From positions 1 through 64,000 of the IMG/VR virus record IMGVR_UViG_3300018424_000015: DNA of 64,000 nucleotides. One strand, given 5' to 3'. A program made the position numbers and the translations under genes. Within the stretch, counting starts at the first letter, position 1, and each line of letters opens with the position of its first letter. The notes under the pieces were generated by a model. The model had not been told where the DNA came from. It made no database searches and was given only the letters and a program-made list of their open reading frames with translations. This DNA is from a virus. This document shows, piece after piece, positions 39,701 to 49,985 of this stretch.

Positions 39701-42700
39701 ACAAGTAACCAATGTGTGAGTAGTAAGTAAACACAGAAACAAGTTCTGCTCTACCATTGTTTGCTACCCAAGCACCGATACCGTCTGATATAACCTGTGT
39801 AAAGTCGTTACTAACAATCGAATCGTTACCACCTGCGTGTAATGCACCGTCAATTTTCTGACCAATTGCAGCATAACCAAATGTTGTAACACCTTGTACA
39901 TATGGTGAACGTGAAGTGATCCATACTCTGTAATCTTCTGGACCCCAACCTGGATCAAGTGAACAATATGCTCCTGCTGTAACTCTTGAAGTTCCATATG
40001 AGTTTGGAGGAGTTAAATCACCACTTAGTCCATCAAGTGTTTGGTTTCTAATACCTGTTCCGTTTCTTAGATAGTACATATCTTCTTCTAAGGAACCTTT
40101 TACTGAGTTACCATACCATCTTGCTGCTAATAGTGTTTTGTAATTTCCTTTGTAGTCAATGTCATATTTTAGAGCATTGATAACTTCACCCACATCACGT
40201 AAGCAGAATGTTTTATCGTATGCAAGTTCAACTCCCATCGAACCTGTGTCTGTATCTAATGACATTGCGTCTGCTACATTACGCATTTTTGCAACTGTAA
40301 ATGTTGTGCTACTTAAAATTGAATGTACATAATAAGTATTGCCTGCAACAATTCCGTCTCCGCCTGTTGTTACTGGTGGACTTAAAACAGTTCCATTAAA
40401 TTTAATTGCTAAGCCGCGTTGTAACCAGCTAGTATCACTAATTGTAATTGCATCTGTACCAGCATCTGTTGCTGTTGCAGTGTCGTTCCATGTGTTAGCA
40501 ATATAAGCTTCAGCTTCAGCAACAATAAATGCTCTGTTTCTTTCTAGTTGCTCTCTTGCATGATGTGCGTTTCTGTATTCTGTAGAACATCTTGAACCTT
40601 CAGTTGTTCCACTGTAAATAATTGTATCAATATTATCAAACAATGTTGCAAATCTTGATGCTGCTGTTGTGTCACCGTTTAAGTAGGTAGCAGTATCGCC
40701 AGCAACTGTTTCTGCAACAAATTGATATGCTGCTCTAGTTGCTGCTTTCTGTCCTAAATCATAAACATCACTAGCAGTAGATCTTAGATATGCGTAAGCA
40801 TTTTTAATTGTTTGCCAGTTGCTGTTAAACATAAAGTCAAACATTGCACCTTCTAACAACAATCTCATATCTCTCTTACATTTGTCTGCATTGTAAGTTA
40901 AGTTTGGATAATTGTCTGCTAGATAGTTAGACATTGCGCTTACAAGGGCCTCTTGCTGCGCATCTAAGGTCTCTGCAGCGGTGATCAATGCGGTTGTACT
41001 AGTTACACCATTCGTTGCAATAGGATAGTCAATTTTATCAACTACAAGTCCTAAACCAGTACCGTTTGATAATGACAGTGTTGAACCGCCGTATGTTTGT
41101 GAAACAGTAAATGTATTAGAAGCTGCTGTATTATTAACCCAGAATGTAGTATCAGCAGTTAAGCCATTACCGCTTGTTCTCGGAATAATTTTATCACCAA
41201 CTTGTAAACCGTGTGCTCCACTTGTTGTAATAACATTTGAAGAAATACTATCAATTGTTAAATTAGGTCTAGTACTTACATCAGTGATTGTATTAATGAT
41301 AACATCTAGTGCTGCTTCAATATGTGCAATAGCAGCAGCAGAACCAGCTGTAGCTGATCTATACTGAAGTGTGTTTCCTAATTTAGTTAATACTGAATTG
41401 CCTGCAATTGCTGAAAGTTGAGTTTTCATCTCTCCGTATGCAGCAATTGTTGCTGTTTTTTCTGTACTATCAATAGCAAGTGAGCCAGCAATACCATCAT
41501 AGTATGCTGTAGCAGCATCAACAGTTGCTTTATAACCGCCATATGTTAAATCATATGCAATAGCATCTACAATGTAACCAATGTCTTGTTTACATTTTGT
41601 TTTGCTGTACTTGATATTAGGATAGTTAACACCAATCCAAAGAGTAATTTCTTCTTGTAAGAACGCTTTGTTTTCTTCGATTAAATGTCTGGCATCGCCA
41701 TAACCAACTAGATATGATGAATTATATCCTGTTGGATCAGTACGTGTCATAAGATCTAAACCTCCAACACGGAAGTCGATGTTATGAATCATTGTTTCAA
41801 TTAATTTATCTACTTCTGCAGATTCAACTGTGTCTGCAAAAGGAACTGCAATATCTTGTACTTCTGTATTTCCTGTTGTAGCTGTTACAGTAGCACCTGT
41901 GATTACATCTTTAATAACACCTTTCAAATGCTGATAAGTGTTTAAAGTGTAATATGTATCTGTATGGTGAGTTGTGCCAACAGCAGGACCTGCATTAGTT
42001 GCACGAATTTCATCACCGATTACACAAGTATGTTCTGGTACTAAGATCGGAAGTACTTCTCTATAACGTCCAGTTTTAACTTTAATAATGTTGTTTGGCT
42101 GTACACGCTCAGGAATTCTAGTTGTGTCGCCATCTTCAAGTGCGTTGTTAATGATTGTAACTAAACTAGATACAACAGCATCAACTCCTGATTCAGCAAT
42201 AATATCACTATCTTTCCATTGTGCAACAACAGCAGTTGAAAGGTCACCGTTTGTTGTTTGATAGTTAACTGTAGGATCTGTTTGTGCTAATACATTGCTT
42301 ACAACTGTTAACATATAGTTGTTTGCAGCAATATCGTTTGCAGATTCTGTAGAAAGTCTTGTGTATTCTTTAACACCTGCGTTTTCACTTTCTTCAAGAC
42401 CGCCGACATATGCATTAGCAGCACCTCTAACTTTAACGTTACCGCCGTGTCTTAAGTCAAAGATAACAGCATCGACAATCCAACCAATGTCTCTGTAACA
42501 TTTGTTGTCGTCATATGTAAAGTTATACCAAATACTTGTAGCATCTGGTACTGTAACTGTGTTGTATTCAATTTGATAATTAATCCATTCAGTTACTTCT
42601 TTCTGAATGAATGTTCTGTTTAATTCAAGAAGTTTTGTTGCATTAGGAAGTCTTGGTCCGTGTTCAACTTGTTGACAAGCATATCTAATGCTGCTCCAAG

Positions 42701-44342
42701 GTTTATCTAATGTTCCACCAAATACTGGGTACGGATTGTTTGTACCGTGTGGTGCAACAAAGTAAACGTGATCTGAGGAACCTAATGATCTCCATTGAGG
42801 ATACTCAGCACCTGCCATAAGTACTTGACCTTCTACACCGATTGGTAATCTAGTTACACCAGCACCGCCATAGTAAACAAGGTCACCTTTAGTAGTTAGA
42901 ATATCTGTTTCTGAACCTGTAATTAACTGGTTCCAATAAGTACCTGTTAAGTCTTGATCTGGACGAGAGTTATCTGCTCCGCCACCTTCGGCTCCAATTG
43001 TTGAACCGTCATCGCCTTCTGATCTGTGTCTTGATACACAAACATATGCGTTTGCACCAAATTTAACAACATCGCCAATTTCATAATCTGTATCGTCAGT
43101 CCAGTCACCTTGCCAACTAAATCCTTCGTTTAGTCTTCCCCAGTAGTTAGGTTCTGTAGGATGAGCAGCAACTCTTGCTGTCATCGAACCTGTAGCTGTG
43201 TCAGGTTCAAATACTGTTCCACCGTGTACTGTTGAAATTGTAAATTGTGTACCGCTGTCTACAGTTTTAACAAAGTAAAGTGCATCTGAATTAACATTAC
43301 CAAATGTTGTTCCACTAAATTGTACTGACTGACCAACAGTCATTCCAGTTGTGTCAGCAGTTGTGAAAAGATTTGTTCCGTTAGTAGATGCTGTTACTGT
43401 AAAGTCATTACTTGGTGAATCAGCAATTGCAACATAGCTGTAACCGTTGTTTCTTACAACCTGACCAACTTTATAGTCTGTTGTGTTGACCCAAGCACTT
43501 TGGAAATCAAATCCTTCGCTGAATAATCCCCAGTCTGAACCGTTGTCTGGTGGAGTTTTTGCAGTGTTGTGTGTTTTTGCAACATAACTGTTACCACCGT
43601 ACTTAACAACATCACCAATTTTATAGTTTGCACTGTTGTTCCAATCGTTGGAAAATTCAAAACCTTCAACAAAGGAAGCCCAGTTAGCAGTGTCGTTGGT
43701 AAACGATGTAACATCTGATGTGTGGTATGTTGTACAAATATAAAGATTTGCACCATACTTAACAATATCGTTAATTTTATATCTTGTTGCGGCTACCCAT
43801 GAGCCTTTGTACTCGATGCCTTGGTTAAAATAATCCCACTTGGCTTGATCATTTTCAAGACCTAGTGCATTTGTTGCAGCTGATGTGTGTCCAGTGTTAC
43901 AAACATATGTTACACCACCATACTTAATTAAATCATTAAGTTTATATCTAGTCGCTGCGACCCAAGCGCCTTTCCAATCAAATCCTTCAGCATATACATC
44001 CCACTTGGCAGTATCTAACTCTAACCCATCGGAAGTAGTAGCGGCAGAAGTGTGGGCAGTGTTACAGATGTATAAGTTGCCACCGTATTTGACAACATCG
44101 TTTAATACATAATAAGTTGCTGTTGACCAATCACCTTTCCATGATTGACCATCAGTCATTGTGTTCCATTTACTAGGAACATCGTTGAAATTTACATAAA
44201 AATCTGGGTCTGAAGTATGTCCTACAGCACATATAAATGTTTTACCGCCGTATCGGACAACGTCATCTTTATAGTATGTCGTGGAACCTGCCCAGTCCCC
44301 TTTCCATACAAATCTAATTCTACCAAGTTTAAATTCTGCCAT
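36795..44342 (-). CDS. Giant tail fibre-like protein, 2515 residues
   Basis: Domains in order. About 10-460: at least seven repeats of a carbohydrate-binding-like module (W-x-G-x-W ... T-x-Y-x-x-x-D-V-V-x-Y-G-G-x-x-Y-x-C ... HTS). About 515-1500: beta-helix-like region beginning HVYFVAPHGTNNPYPVFGG, with four C-x-x-D-I/V-G-x-I-V-D-A-x-x-x-D-L-x-Y-G-G segments. Next, a block containing NDFTQVISDGIGAWV. About 1850-2200: propeller-like S-x-D-G-x-x-W repeats. C-terminus: STDQDGNFRVGGLF and STDPFFTADSDSVVPTQRAIKAY. N-terminus MAEFKLGRIRF matches the next paralogue. GGAGTT ribosome site. Likely binds host glycans. Confidence 0.75.
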   Translation of the reverse strand: MAEFKLGRIRFVWKGDWAGSTTYYKDDVVRYGGKTFICAVGHTSDPDFYVNFNDVPSKWNTMTDGQSWKGDWSTATYYVLNDVVKYGGNLYICNTAHTSAATTSDGLELDTAKWDVYAEGFDWKGAWVAATRYKLNDLIKYGGVTYVCNTGHTSAATNALGLENDQAKWDYFNQGIEYKGSWVAATRYKINDIVKYGANLYICTTYHTSDVTSFTNDTANWASFVEGFEFSNDWNNSANYKIGDVVKYGGNSYVAKTHNTAKTPPDNGSDWGLFSEGFDFQSAWVNTTDYKVGQVVRNNGYSYVAIADSPSNDFTVTASTNGTNLFTTADTTGMTVGQSVQFSGTTFGNVNSDALYFVKTVDSGTQFTISTVHGGTVFEPDTATGSMTARVAAHPTEPNYWGRLNEGFSWQGDWTDDTDYEIGDVVKFGANAYVCVSRHRSEGDDGSTIGAEGGGADNSRPDQDLTGTYWNQLITGSETDILTTKGDLVYYGGAGVTRLPIGVEGQVLMAGAEYPQWRSLGSSDHVYFVAPHGTNNPYPVFGGTLDKPWSSIRYACQQVEHGPRLPNATKLLELNRTFIQKEVTEWINYQIEYNTVTVPDATSIWYNFTYDDNKCYRDIGWIVDAVIFDLRHGGNVKVRGAANAYVGGLEESENAGVKEYTRLSTESANDIAANNYMLTVVSNVLAQTDPTVNYQTTNGDLSTAVVAQWKDSDIIAESGVDAVVSSLVTIINNALEDGDTTRIPERVQPNNIIKVKTGRYREVLPILVPEHTCVIGDEIRATNAGPAVGTTHHTDTYYTLNTYQHLKGVIKDVITGATVTATTGNTEVQDIAVPFADTVESAEVDKLIETMIHNIDFRVGGLDLMTRTDPTGYNSSYLVGYGDARHLIEENKAFLQEEITLWIGVNYPNIKYSKTKCKQDIGYIVDAIAYDLTYGGYKATVDAATAYYDGIAGSLAIDSTEKTATIAAYGEMKTQLSAIAGNSVLTKLGNTLQYRSATAGSAAAIAHIEAALDVIINTITDVSTRPNLTIDSISSNVITTSGAHGLQVGDKIIPRTSGNGLTADTTFWVNNTAASNTFTVSQTYGGSTLSLSNGTGLGLVVDKIDYPIATNGVTSTTALITAAETLDAQQEALVSAMSNYLADNYPNLTYNADKCKRDMRLLLEGAMFDFMFNSNWQTIKNAYAYLRSTASDVYDLGQKAATRAAYQFVAETVAGDTATYLNGDTTAASRFATLFDNIDTIIYSGTTEGSRCSTEYRNAHHAREQLERNRAFIVAEAEAYIANTWNDTATATDAGTDAITISDTSWLQRGLAIKFNGTVLSPPVTTGGDGIVAGNTYYVHSILSSTTFTVAKMRNVADAMSLDTDTGSMGVELAYDKTFCLRDVGEVINALKYDIDYKGNYKTLLAARWYGNSVKGSLEEDMYYLRNGTGIRNQTLDGLSGDLTPPNSYGTSRVTAGAYCSLDPGWGPEDYRVWITSRSPYVQGVTTFGYAAIGQKIDGALHAGGNDSIVSNDFTQVISDGIGAWVANNGRAELVSVFTYYSHIGYLSTDGGRIRGTNGNNSYGDFGSVAEGFDSTETPNTAIVDNKFQFEAIISEVNTDGAQQVYNFEYENAGQEYTEVDTLISGAGTGASSYNDEFRNGAVHQVFLKDLVDDSTDAPEAAGNFGGFGYVSNANTAQGGTSTSITLAATDAETSSAYVGMVVYVTGGTGVGQYGVIATYNAGTKIATVTKESTGGSGWDHVVAGTTIASPDASSTYVVQPRVQFTSPGFGSSLQTLPTTGTWKDSAFGETTGVYVVSPSGGSGSGLSITVTKNGWKYKTTLVSGGANYARLENVTVLGSALGGTDGTHDLTITITSVDSNGAVLVYDEEGYGQPGVFVAVKTAANAGAYSMDGTNWVANTMPSTSNWTAVAHGLIEDGSTLAKQGRFVAVADSGTSAAYSDNGVTWVASALPASADWCGVTYDNGRFIAIASNSTTVAISLDGIVWDVTGTLNSTGFTAITARRGRLVAVKAGSTTAAWSSDGGENWTDVSLPASSNWSSVAWGNGKFVATATDSDNAAFSLDGATWSAMTIGSPDSTTPAGIQKVEYGQGLFMATAYNAAVNGYDYVAHSQDGINWTWTGYGDGEISSSSGGIAIAFGVNKTRRGVFSVIVGDAGSDQQIAIYTGATAKGRAYVAENKIFKITIVEPGSGYTSAPTMTITDPSEIYAVPADVRIASAGTLATPTFTSRGTGYVSASADLINGTGDGYADYYQSGSFIAVRRLTEVPVAGSNVVFGHLPGETFKLVNIYTLLGNDNGSYTCFFQVSPEMKLYNVPTHGTTVTTRIRYSQVRLTGHDFLDIGTGSFAETNYPNAPTQDPIPAQETRERNGGRVFFTSTDQDGNFRVGGLFNVEQSTGVATLNADAFNIAGLQELTLGEVTLGGGSASIEEFSTDPFFTADSDSVVPTQRAIKAYISSQIGGGGASLNVNSVTAGFIYIAGTQITTTTGAAISINANMNFKGSVDGYPLAWSYFLN

Positions 44343-44362
44343 TTAATTAACTCCGTTGTACT

Positions 44363-44369
44363 TATTTAC
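44363..44369 (-). promoter_or_regulatory. Late-like motif GTAAATA before the 2515-residue fibre
   Basis: GTAAATA 20 bases before the ATG at 44342, with a GGAGTT ribosome site between. It overlaps the far end of the upstream paralogue and could add transcription for the giant fibre. Confidence 0.4.
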
Positions 44370-44374
44370 CTTAA

Positions 44375-47300
44375 TTACCTCGAATTGTTTTTATCGAAGG
44401 ATCTGTGGAACATTGCTTGTGCCAATATAGATCCTTGGACACTTGCTTCGTCACCAACAAATTTTGTTTTAACAGGAATTGTAACTCTAAGTCCTGCTGA
44501 GTTTCCAATTTCTCCTGGTCCTACTTTAACAGTACCAGCAATAAAGCTGGCTGTAAGCAAGTCAGCACCACCAACGTTCAATCTATTTTGTAGGTATGCT
44601 TTAATTGCTCTCTGTGTAGGAACAATATTATTTGAGTCTGCTGTGAATAGTGGGTCTGTCGAGAATTCTCTAATAACAGTTCCAGTACCACCAACTCTAA
44701 TACCACCTAGTGCAAGTTCTGTCAGTCCGTTTAGATCGAAGAAGTCTGCACTAATTGTAACAATACCAGTGGCCTGTTCAACAGCAAACAACTCACCAAC
44801 TCTAAAGTTTCCTGATTGGTCAGTTGATGTATAGAACACTCTACCACCGTTCTGTTCAATAACTTCGTTTTCTGGATAACTTACATAGTTTCCTGAATAT
44901 AATTCAGGATAGTTACTTTGTAAGAAGTTTCCAGTTCCAACATCTAAGAAATCGTGTCCTGTAATTCTACAGTTTGAATATCTTAATCTAATTTCTACTG
45001 CGTTACCGTGGAAGTTACTTGGATCGTCCTCAATTTTTAACTCAGGTGTGACTCTAAGTCTAAGTGTAAACGTTCCGTTGGACTCTTCACTTTCTTTTTC
45101 AATTAACACAACTGTGTATAATTCAGGATTACCACTTAATCTTAACTGGGCACCTGGACCAATAACTGTATTAATGTCACTAATTGTTAAGAATTTACCA
45201 ACAGCAACAATATCAGCAAAACCATCACCTGTTACAGTAACTTGGGTGGTACTTGTTTTGTAAGCATTTCCTCTGTTTATCCAGCTAGGTTGTGCTAACA
45301 CTCTATCACCCATTCTATTTAAATCTAATTCTAAATCACCTGTGTTGTTAGGATCAACAATTGTAAATGTCGGAGGTGCAGCATAACCACTACCTGGCTC
45401 CCACAATCTTACTTCACTAATTCTACCACCACCAACTACAACTCTACCTAATGCTCTAGCACCTGTGTAGAAACGTTTGTGTGTAAATGTGATATCTCTA
45501 CTAATTAATATCCATTGACCTTTTCTGTTATCGCCGCCATCGTCTGTTGTAACATCTGGATTACCAAATGCAACTGGTCCCCAGTAGCCGTTGTCAACAA
45601 CAGATTTAAGTTCCCAATTAATTCCATCATATGATTGATAGATATAATTTACAGGTCCTGCTGTTGGATCATCTCCTGAAATATCAACGCCGCCTGTATC
45701 CATAGTAGCTATAAACATACCGCCACCAAATTTTAGATCACGCCATGTCATTCTAGTTGATCCATCCGGTGTAGGCATTGTGCCTGGATACCAAAAATCT
45801 CCATCAAAGCTGTAAGCAATATCACCAAATTCTGAAATAGCAACAAATCTATTGTTACCATATGCGATCTTAATCCAGTCTTTCTGTGAACTGTCTGCAA
45901 TAACATCCATGATCACAGGAGTTTCCCATGTAAATGTATCTGTTACTGAATCATATGCACCTGAAACTGCAAAGTTATTACTTTGAGCAACTGCAACAAA
46001 TTTTCCTTTACCATAAGCAACTGATTTCCATTGGTTAATTGTAGAATCACCAAATGCTGGAATGTTTGCAGCGGTATAATTAATACCGTCTGTACTGTAA
46101 CAAGCATTGTTTCCATCACTTGCTACAGCAACATAAACTCCGCCGCCACTAGTGATTGATTCCCAATTAGCACTTGCTGGTAATGCTTTGATTCCCCATG
46201 TATTTCCGTCTAATGTATATGCAAGATTATTACTTCCATATTTTACAGTAGCAAGTACATAGTTTCCGCTTAATGCGTGACCGCCTGTTATACTAATCCA
46301 ATTACCTGTTGAAGGTAAATTATTTGTTGTCCAAGTAGTACCGTCTTTAGATATGTTAGCGGTATTACCAATTGCCGACACTACACAGAATATTCCGCTT
46401 GTAGCAGTTCCTGCATATTCAAATGTTACAATTTCGTTGATACTATCGTCACTTGTTGATAATACAGTAATTACAAGATCGTTATCAGGTGAAACACCTC
46501 CTAGATCTGTACCAGGAATAGTAATTGTATCGCCTGTTGTATAACCTGCGCCTCTTCCTCTAATGGTTACAGTATAGTATTTTCCGCTTCTCTTAACATC
46601 CCAAGATGCAGTTGCAGGTAAAACATCAATTGTTGAACCATTTTGATCACCTGTTCCTGTAATACTTGTGTATGTAAATGTAGTTTCGTTATATGCTATT
46701 GAAGACCATTGTGTACCAGCGTCAAGTGTAATATTTTCCTGTGAAAATTCTGGTGCTGAAAATGTAAGTCTTGGTTCAATCAAGTATCTAGCACTAGTGG
46801 TTAAACTAGTTTTAATAGGATAACCTGGAATTACATGATCCCATCCTGGTTCACCTGTTGATTCTTTTACAACATTTAATACTTTAGTTGTTGTATTGTA
46901 AGAAGCAACTTTTCCGTACTGTCCTGTACCGTCACCTGATGTAATAATAATTCTACAACCTAACAAATATGCTTCTTCATTATCATCGTTAGTTGCAAGA
47001 GTTATTGATGTTTCATCGCCAGACTGTGCTTGGTTACCAACTTGAATATAACCGCCACCGCCAGCTGCTCCTGAACTTGCGCCTGTTACAATTCTTGCTT
47101 CGAATAATGAATCATCTCTAAATTCTTCTTGAATGACTTCAGCGTTTGTACCAGAACCAATTACAGTATACTCAGCAGTTGTATAATTTTGTCCACAGTT
47201 TGTATATTCGAATAATAAAATTTCATCATTTACTTCACCTGCAAATGCTGAAGCAATTTTAGCGTGTTCTGTTCTTCCGTTAACTGTTGCAGTAAGTGGT

Positions 47301-49975
47301 GTTTCTGAAGGATCATTACCATCAGCTAATGCACCAATATAACCATAAGAGTTGTTACCGTTTGTTGCACGAATTGTTCCACCAGTTTCTGCTAGATATC
47401 CAACCTGTGAGTAATATGTAAACACAGAAACAAGTTCTGCTCTACCATTATTTAAAACATGGGCACCAATACCGTCACTGATAACCTGTGTAAAGTCGTT
47501 GGACACCATTGACTTGTAACCACCGTTGTGTAATGAACCGTCAATTTTTTGACCTGTACAGTTATCGCCAAACGTTGTTACGTTTTGAATATATGGTGAG
47601 CGTGTTGCAATCCAACATTTTTCATCAGCTGGTCCCCAGCCTGGATCAAGTGAACAATATGCAGGCCCTGTTGGTCTTTGATATAAATCAAATACGTTAG
47701 GTGGATTTAGTGTACCTGTTAAATTTTTAACTGTTAAATTTCTAACGCCTGTTGCATCTCTGCAATAGAACATATCTTCTCTTTGAGATCCATTAATTTG
47801 ATTAGCATAGTATCTTGATTCAAGAATAGTTCTATAATTTCCTGTATATCTTAAATCATAAACAAAAGCATCTACATAACGTTGTACGTCTTCAACATAA
47901 AGTGCTTCTGGATATCCAGTATAATCTGGATAATTTACCTTCATGTATGCGTTAACTTCGTGTGCCAAGAACTTAGCATTTGCACCAATTGCTCTAGCAC
48001 CATTAATTCTAGCACTATCGCTACTTAGATCATTAGTTCCTGTTACGTCTACATCTGTTCCTACAGAATTAATATGGAAGTTAACGTAATCAATAAAGTC
48101 TGTTACTCTATTATCTATTTGATTTGCTGTTGCATCATCGCCATAGATCGGAACATCATCATAAATTGGTTGTCCAGGCTGAATAATTTCTCCACCTTCG
48201 CCAACAACTGCTGCTGTGTATTCTCCTGAAAATACAGAGTCGATAACATACACTTGTTCTTCTTCGTTGCCTGCTGTTCTTGTAACTGAATTGTTTAGAA
48301 TAATTGTTCTAGCAACGTTCTTCAAATGATTTAATGCTGCAAATCTATATACTGTATCACCTGATAAAGCAGTATTAGCTTCATTTGGTCTAACAGTAGT
48401 TGAACGTAATTCGTCACCTAACAATGAAGTTTTTGCTGGAATAATAAGTGGAAGAATTTCTGTATAATCACCAGTGCTTAATTTAACTGTAGTAGTTCCA
48501 GTGTATTCATCATTTGCACGTTCTAGTGCATATCTAATAGTTTTTAAAGGTTTAAATGGATCAATACCTGCATTTGGATTGTCTCTATCGTCAACACCGT
48601 TATAAGGATCTACATAGAAAAATCTAGACGATAAACCAAATTTATCATATCCAAGTGTTTGTTCTGATTGTACTGTTAATAATTCGTCTTGGTTACCAAT
48701 TGGCACGTTTGCTGCACCAAGTGTACTTTGGTCACCGGCTAATGTTCTTGTTAAACCATAAGTTAACAAGTCTCCAGGGTTGATCATACCAATTTGATCA
48801 TCACCTAAGAGTAATACATCCCAATATACAAATCCTGACCCGTTGTCTCCAGGAAAATTTTCGGCTGTAGCTTCGTGTTCATAGTTACATGAATATGCAG
48901 TACCTCTGTAAATAATAACATCATTTACAGCATAAACTGTACCTTGTACCCAAGAACCTTTCCATGCCTGGCTTTCTACAACAACTTCCCAGTTACCTGC
49001 ATCTAAATAATCTAAACTCGAACCGTCATCTGTTGAATCAAGTAACGCAATATAAAGATTGCCGCCTCGTTGTACAACATCACCTGTTTTATAATTACCA
49101 GATGCTGCCCAAGGGCCTCTTAAATTAAATCCTTTTTCAATAATAGCCCAGTAAGTACCACCATCTGGTTGATAAATTGAGTCACCTGGTGTTCTACCAT
49201 AGCTATTTGCCGACGCTCTATAAACATATCCGCCGTGCTGTACAACATCACCAATTGCATAGTAAGTTGTTGAATCCCATGTTCCTTTAAGTTTATGTCC
49301 AGCGATATAAACTGTAAAGTTTGAATCTGTAATTGACGATCCAGAGACGTGTCCAATCAACACTCTCATTAAAGTGCCGCCGTATTCTACGATATCGTTG
49401 GCTTTATATTTTGTATCTGAAGCCCATTCGCCTGCATAGTGAATATTTGTGTATGCAGTACCCCATTTTACTTGATCTAATTCTAAACCTTCTGCTGTTG
49501 TAGCAGCTGATGTATGACCTGTAATACATCTATAAACAATACCATTGTATCTAACTTGATCGCCAACACCGTATCTTGTTGATGTAGCCCAATCACCTTT
49601 CCACCCTACTGCCTGAGCAATAACTGTCCAGTCAGAAAGGTTATCGTCAAAATAAGTTCCGCTAGTATGTGCAGTTCCGACAAGCCAAACGTTACCACCA
49701 TAGGATACTACTTCGCCTGGGAAGTAATCGGTAGCTGTTGCCCAACTTCCTCTATAATAAACACCGTCGGTGTGCTTTTTCCATGCTGGTTGTGATACAG
49801 TGTCACCTGGTGGAACAAATGTAAAATCTGCATTGAAATTACTTGAAGTATGCTGTCTAATACAAATCCAAGAACTACCTGCGTATAATACAACATCATC
49901 TTTGTTATATGATGTAGAGGTAGCCCAGTTGCTTCTCCAGGTATACCTAATTCTGCTTATCTTAAACTCTGCCAT
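44375..49975 (-). CDS. Giant tail fibre-like protein, 1866 residues
   Basis: Paralogue of the gene at 36795, sharing MAEFKISRIRYTW, W-x-G-x-W/YGG modules (about 10-390), the beta-helix opening FYVDPYNGVDDRDNP, one VEDVQRYVDAFVYDLRYTGNY segment, NDFTQVISDGIGAHV, propeller-like repeats (KFVAVAQ, YSTDGINY, about 1150-1450) and the C-terminal STDQSGNFRVGELF and STDPLFTADSNNIVPTQRAIKAY. It lacks three of the four C-x-x-D segments, explaining its shorter length. Probably arose by duplication. Likely a long fibre or tail spike; binding partner unknown. Confidence 0.75.
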   Translation of the reverse strand: MAEFKISRIRYTWRSNWATSTSYNKDDVVLYAGSSWICIRQHTSSNFNADFTFVPPGDTVSQPAWKKHTDGVYYRGSWATATDYFPGEVVSYGGNVWLVGTAHTSGTYFDDNLSDWTVIAQAVGWKGDWATSTRYGVGDQVRYNGIVYRCITGHTSAATTAEGLELDQVKWGTAYTNIHYAGEWASDTKYKANDIVEYGGTLMRVLIGHVSGSSITDSNFTVYIAGHKLKGTWDSTTYYAIGDVVQHGGYVYRASANSYGRTPGDSIYQPDGGTYWAIIEKGFNLRGPWAASGNYKTGDVVQRGGNLYIALLDSTDDGSSLDYLDAGNWEVVVESQAWKGSWVQGTVYAVNDVIIYRGTAYSCNYEHEATAENFPGDNGSGFVYWDVLLLGDDQIGMINPGDLLTYGLTRTLAGDQSTLGAANVPIGNQDELLTVQSEQTLGYDKFGLSSRFFYVDPYNGVDDRDNPNAGIDPFKPLKTIRYALERANDEYTGTTTVKLSTGDYTEILPLIIPAKTSLLGDELRSTTVRPNEANTALSGDTVYRFAALNHLKNVARTIILNNSVTRTAGNEEEQVYVIDSVFSGEYTAAVVGEGGEIIQPGQPIYDDVPIYGDDATANQIDNRVTDFIDYVNFHINSVGTDVDVTGTNDLSSDSARINGARAIGANAKFLAHEVNAYMKVNYPDYTGYPEALYVEDVQRYVDAFVYDLRYTGNYRTILESRYYANQINGSQREDMFYCRDATGVRNLTVKNLTGTLNPPNVFDLYQRPTGPAYCSLDPGWGPADEKCWIATRSPYIQNVTTFGDNCTGQKIDGSLHNGGYKSMVSNDFTQVISDGIGAHVLNNGRAELVSVFTYYSQVGYLAETGGTIRATNGNNSYGYIGALADGNDPSETPLTATVNGRTEHAKIASAFAGEVNDEILLFEYTNCGQNYTTAEYTVIGSGTNAEVIQEEFRDDSLFEARIVTGASSGAAGGGGYIQVGNQAQSGDETSITLATNDDNEEAYLLGCRIIITSGDGTGQYGKVASYNTTTKVLNVVKESTGEPGWDHVIPGYPIKTSLTTSARYLIEPRLTFSAPEFSQENITLDAGTQWSSIAYNETTFTYTSITGTGDQNGSTIDVLPATASWDVKRSGKYYTVTIRGRGAGYTTGDTITIPGTDLGGVSPDNDLVITVLSTSDDSINEIVTFEYAGTATSGIFCVVSAIGNTANISKDGTTWTTNNLPSTGNWISITGGHALSGNYVLATVKYGSNNLAYTLDGNTWGIKALPASANWESITSGGGVYVAVASDGNNACYSTDGINYTAANIPAFGDSTINQWKSVAYGKGKFVAVAQSNNFAVSGAYDSVTDTFTWETPVIMDVIADSSQKDWIKIAYGNNRFVAISEFGDIAYSFDGDFWYPGTMPTPDGSTRMTWRDLKFGGGMFIATMDTGGVDISGDDPTAGPVNYIYQSYDGINWELKSVVDNGYWGPVAFGNPDVTTDDGGDNRKGQWILISRDITFTHKRFYTGARALGRVVVGGGRISEVRLWEPGSGYAAPPTFTIVDPNNTGDLELDLNRMGDRVLAQPSWINRGNAYKTSTTQVTVTGDGFADIVAVGKFLTISDINTVIGPGAQLRLSGNPELYTVVLIEKESEESNGTFTLRLRVTPELKIEDDPSNFHGNAVEIRLRYSNCRITGHDFLDVGTGNFLQSNYPELYSGNYVSYPENEVIEQNGGRVFYTSTDQSGNFRVGELFAVEQATGIVTISADFFDLNGLTELALGGIRVGGTGTVIREFSTDPLFTADSNNIVPTQRAIKAYLQNRLNVGGADLLTASFIAGTVKVGPGEIGNSAGLRVTIPVKTKFVGDEASVQGSILAQAMFHRSFDKNNSR

Positions 49976-49985
49976 ATCTTATATC

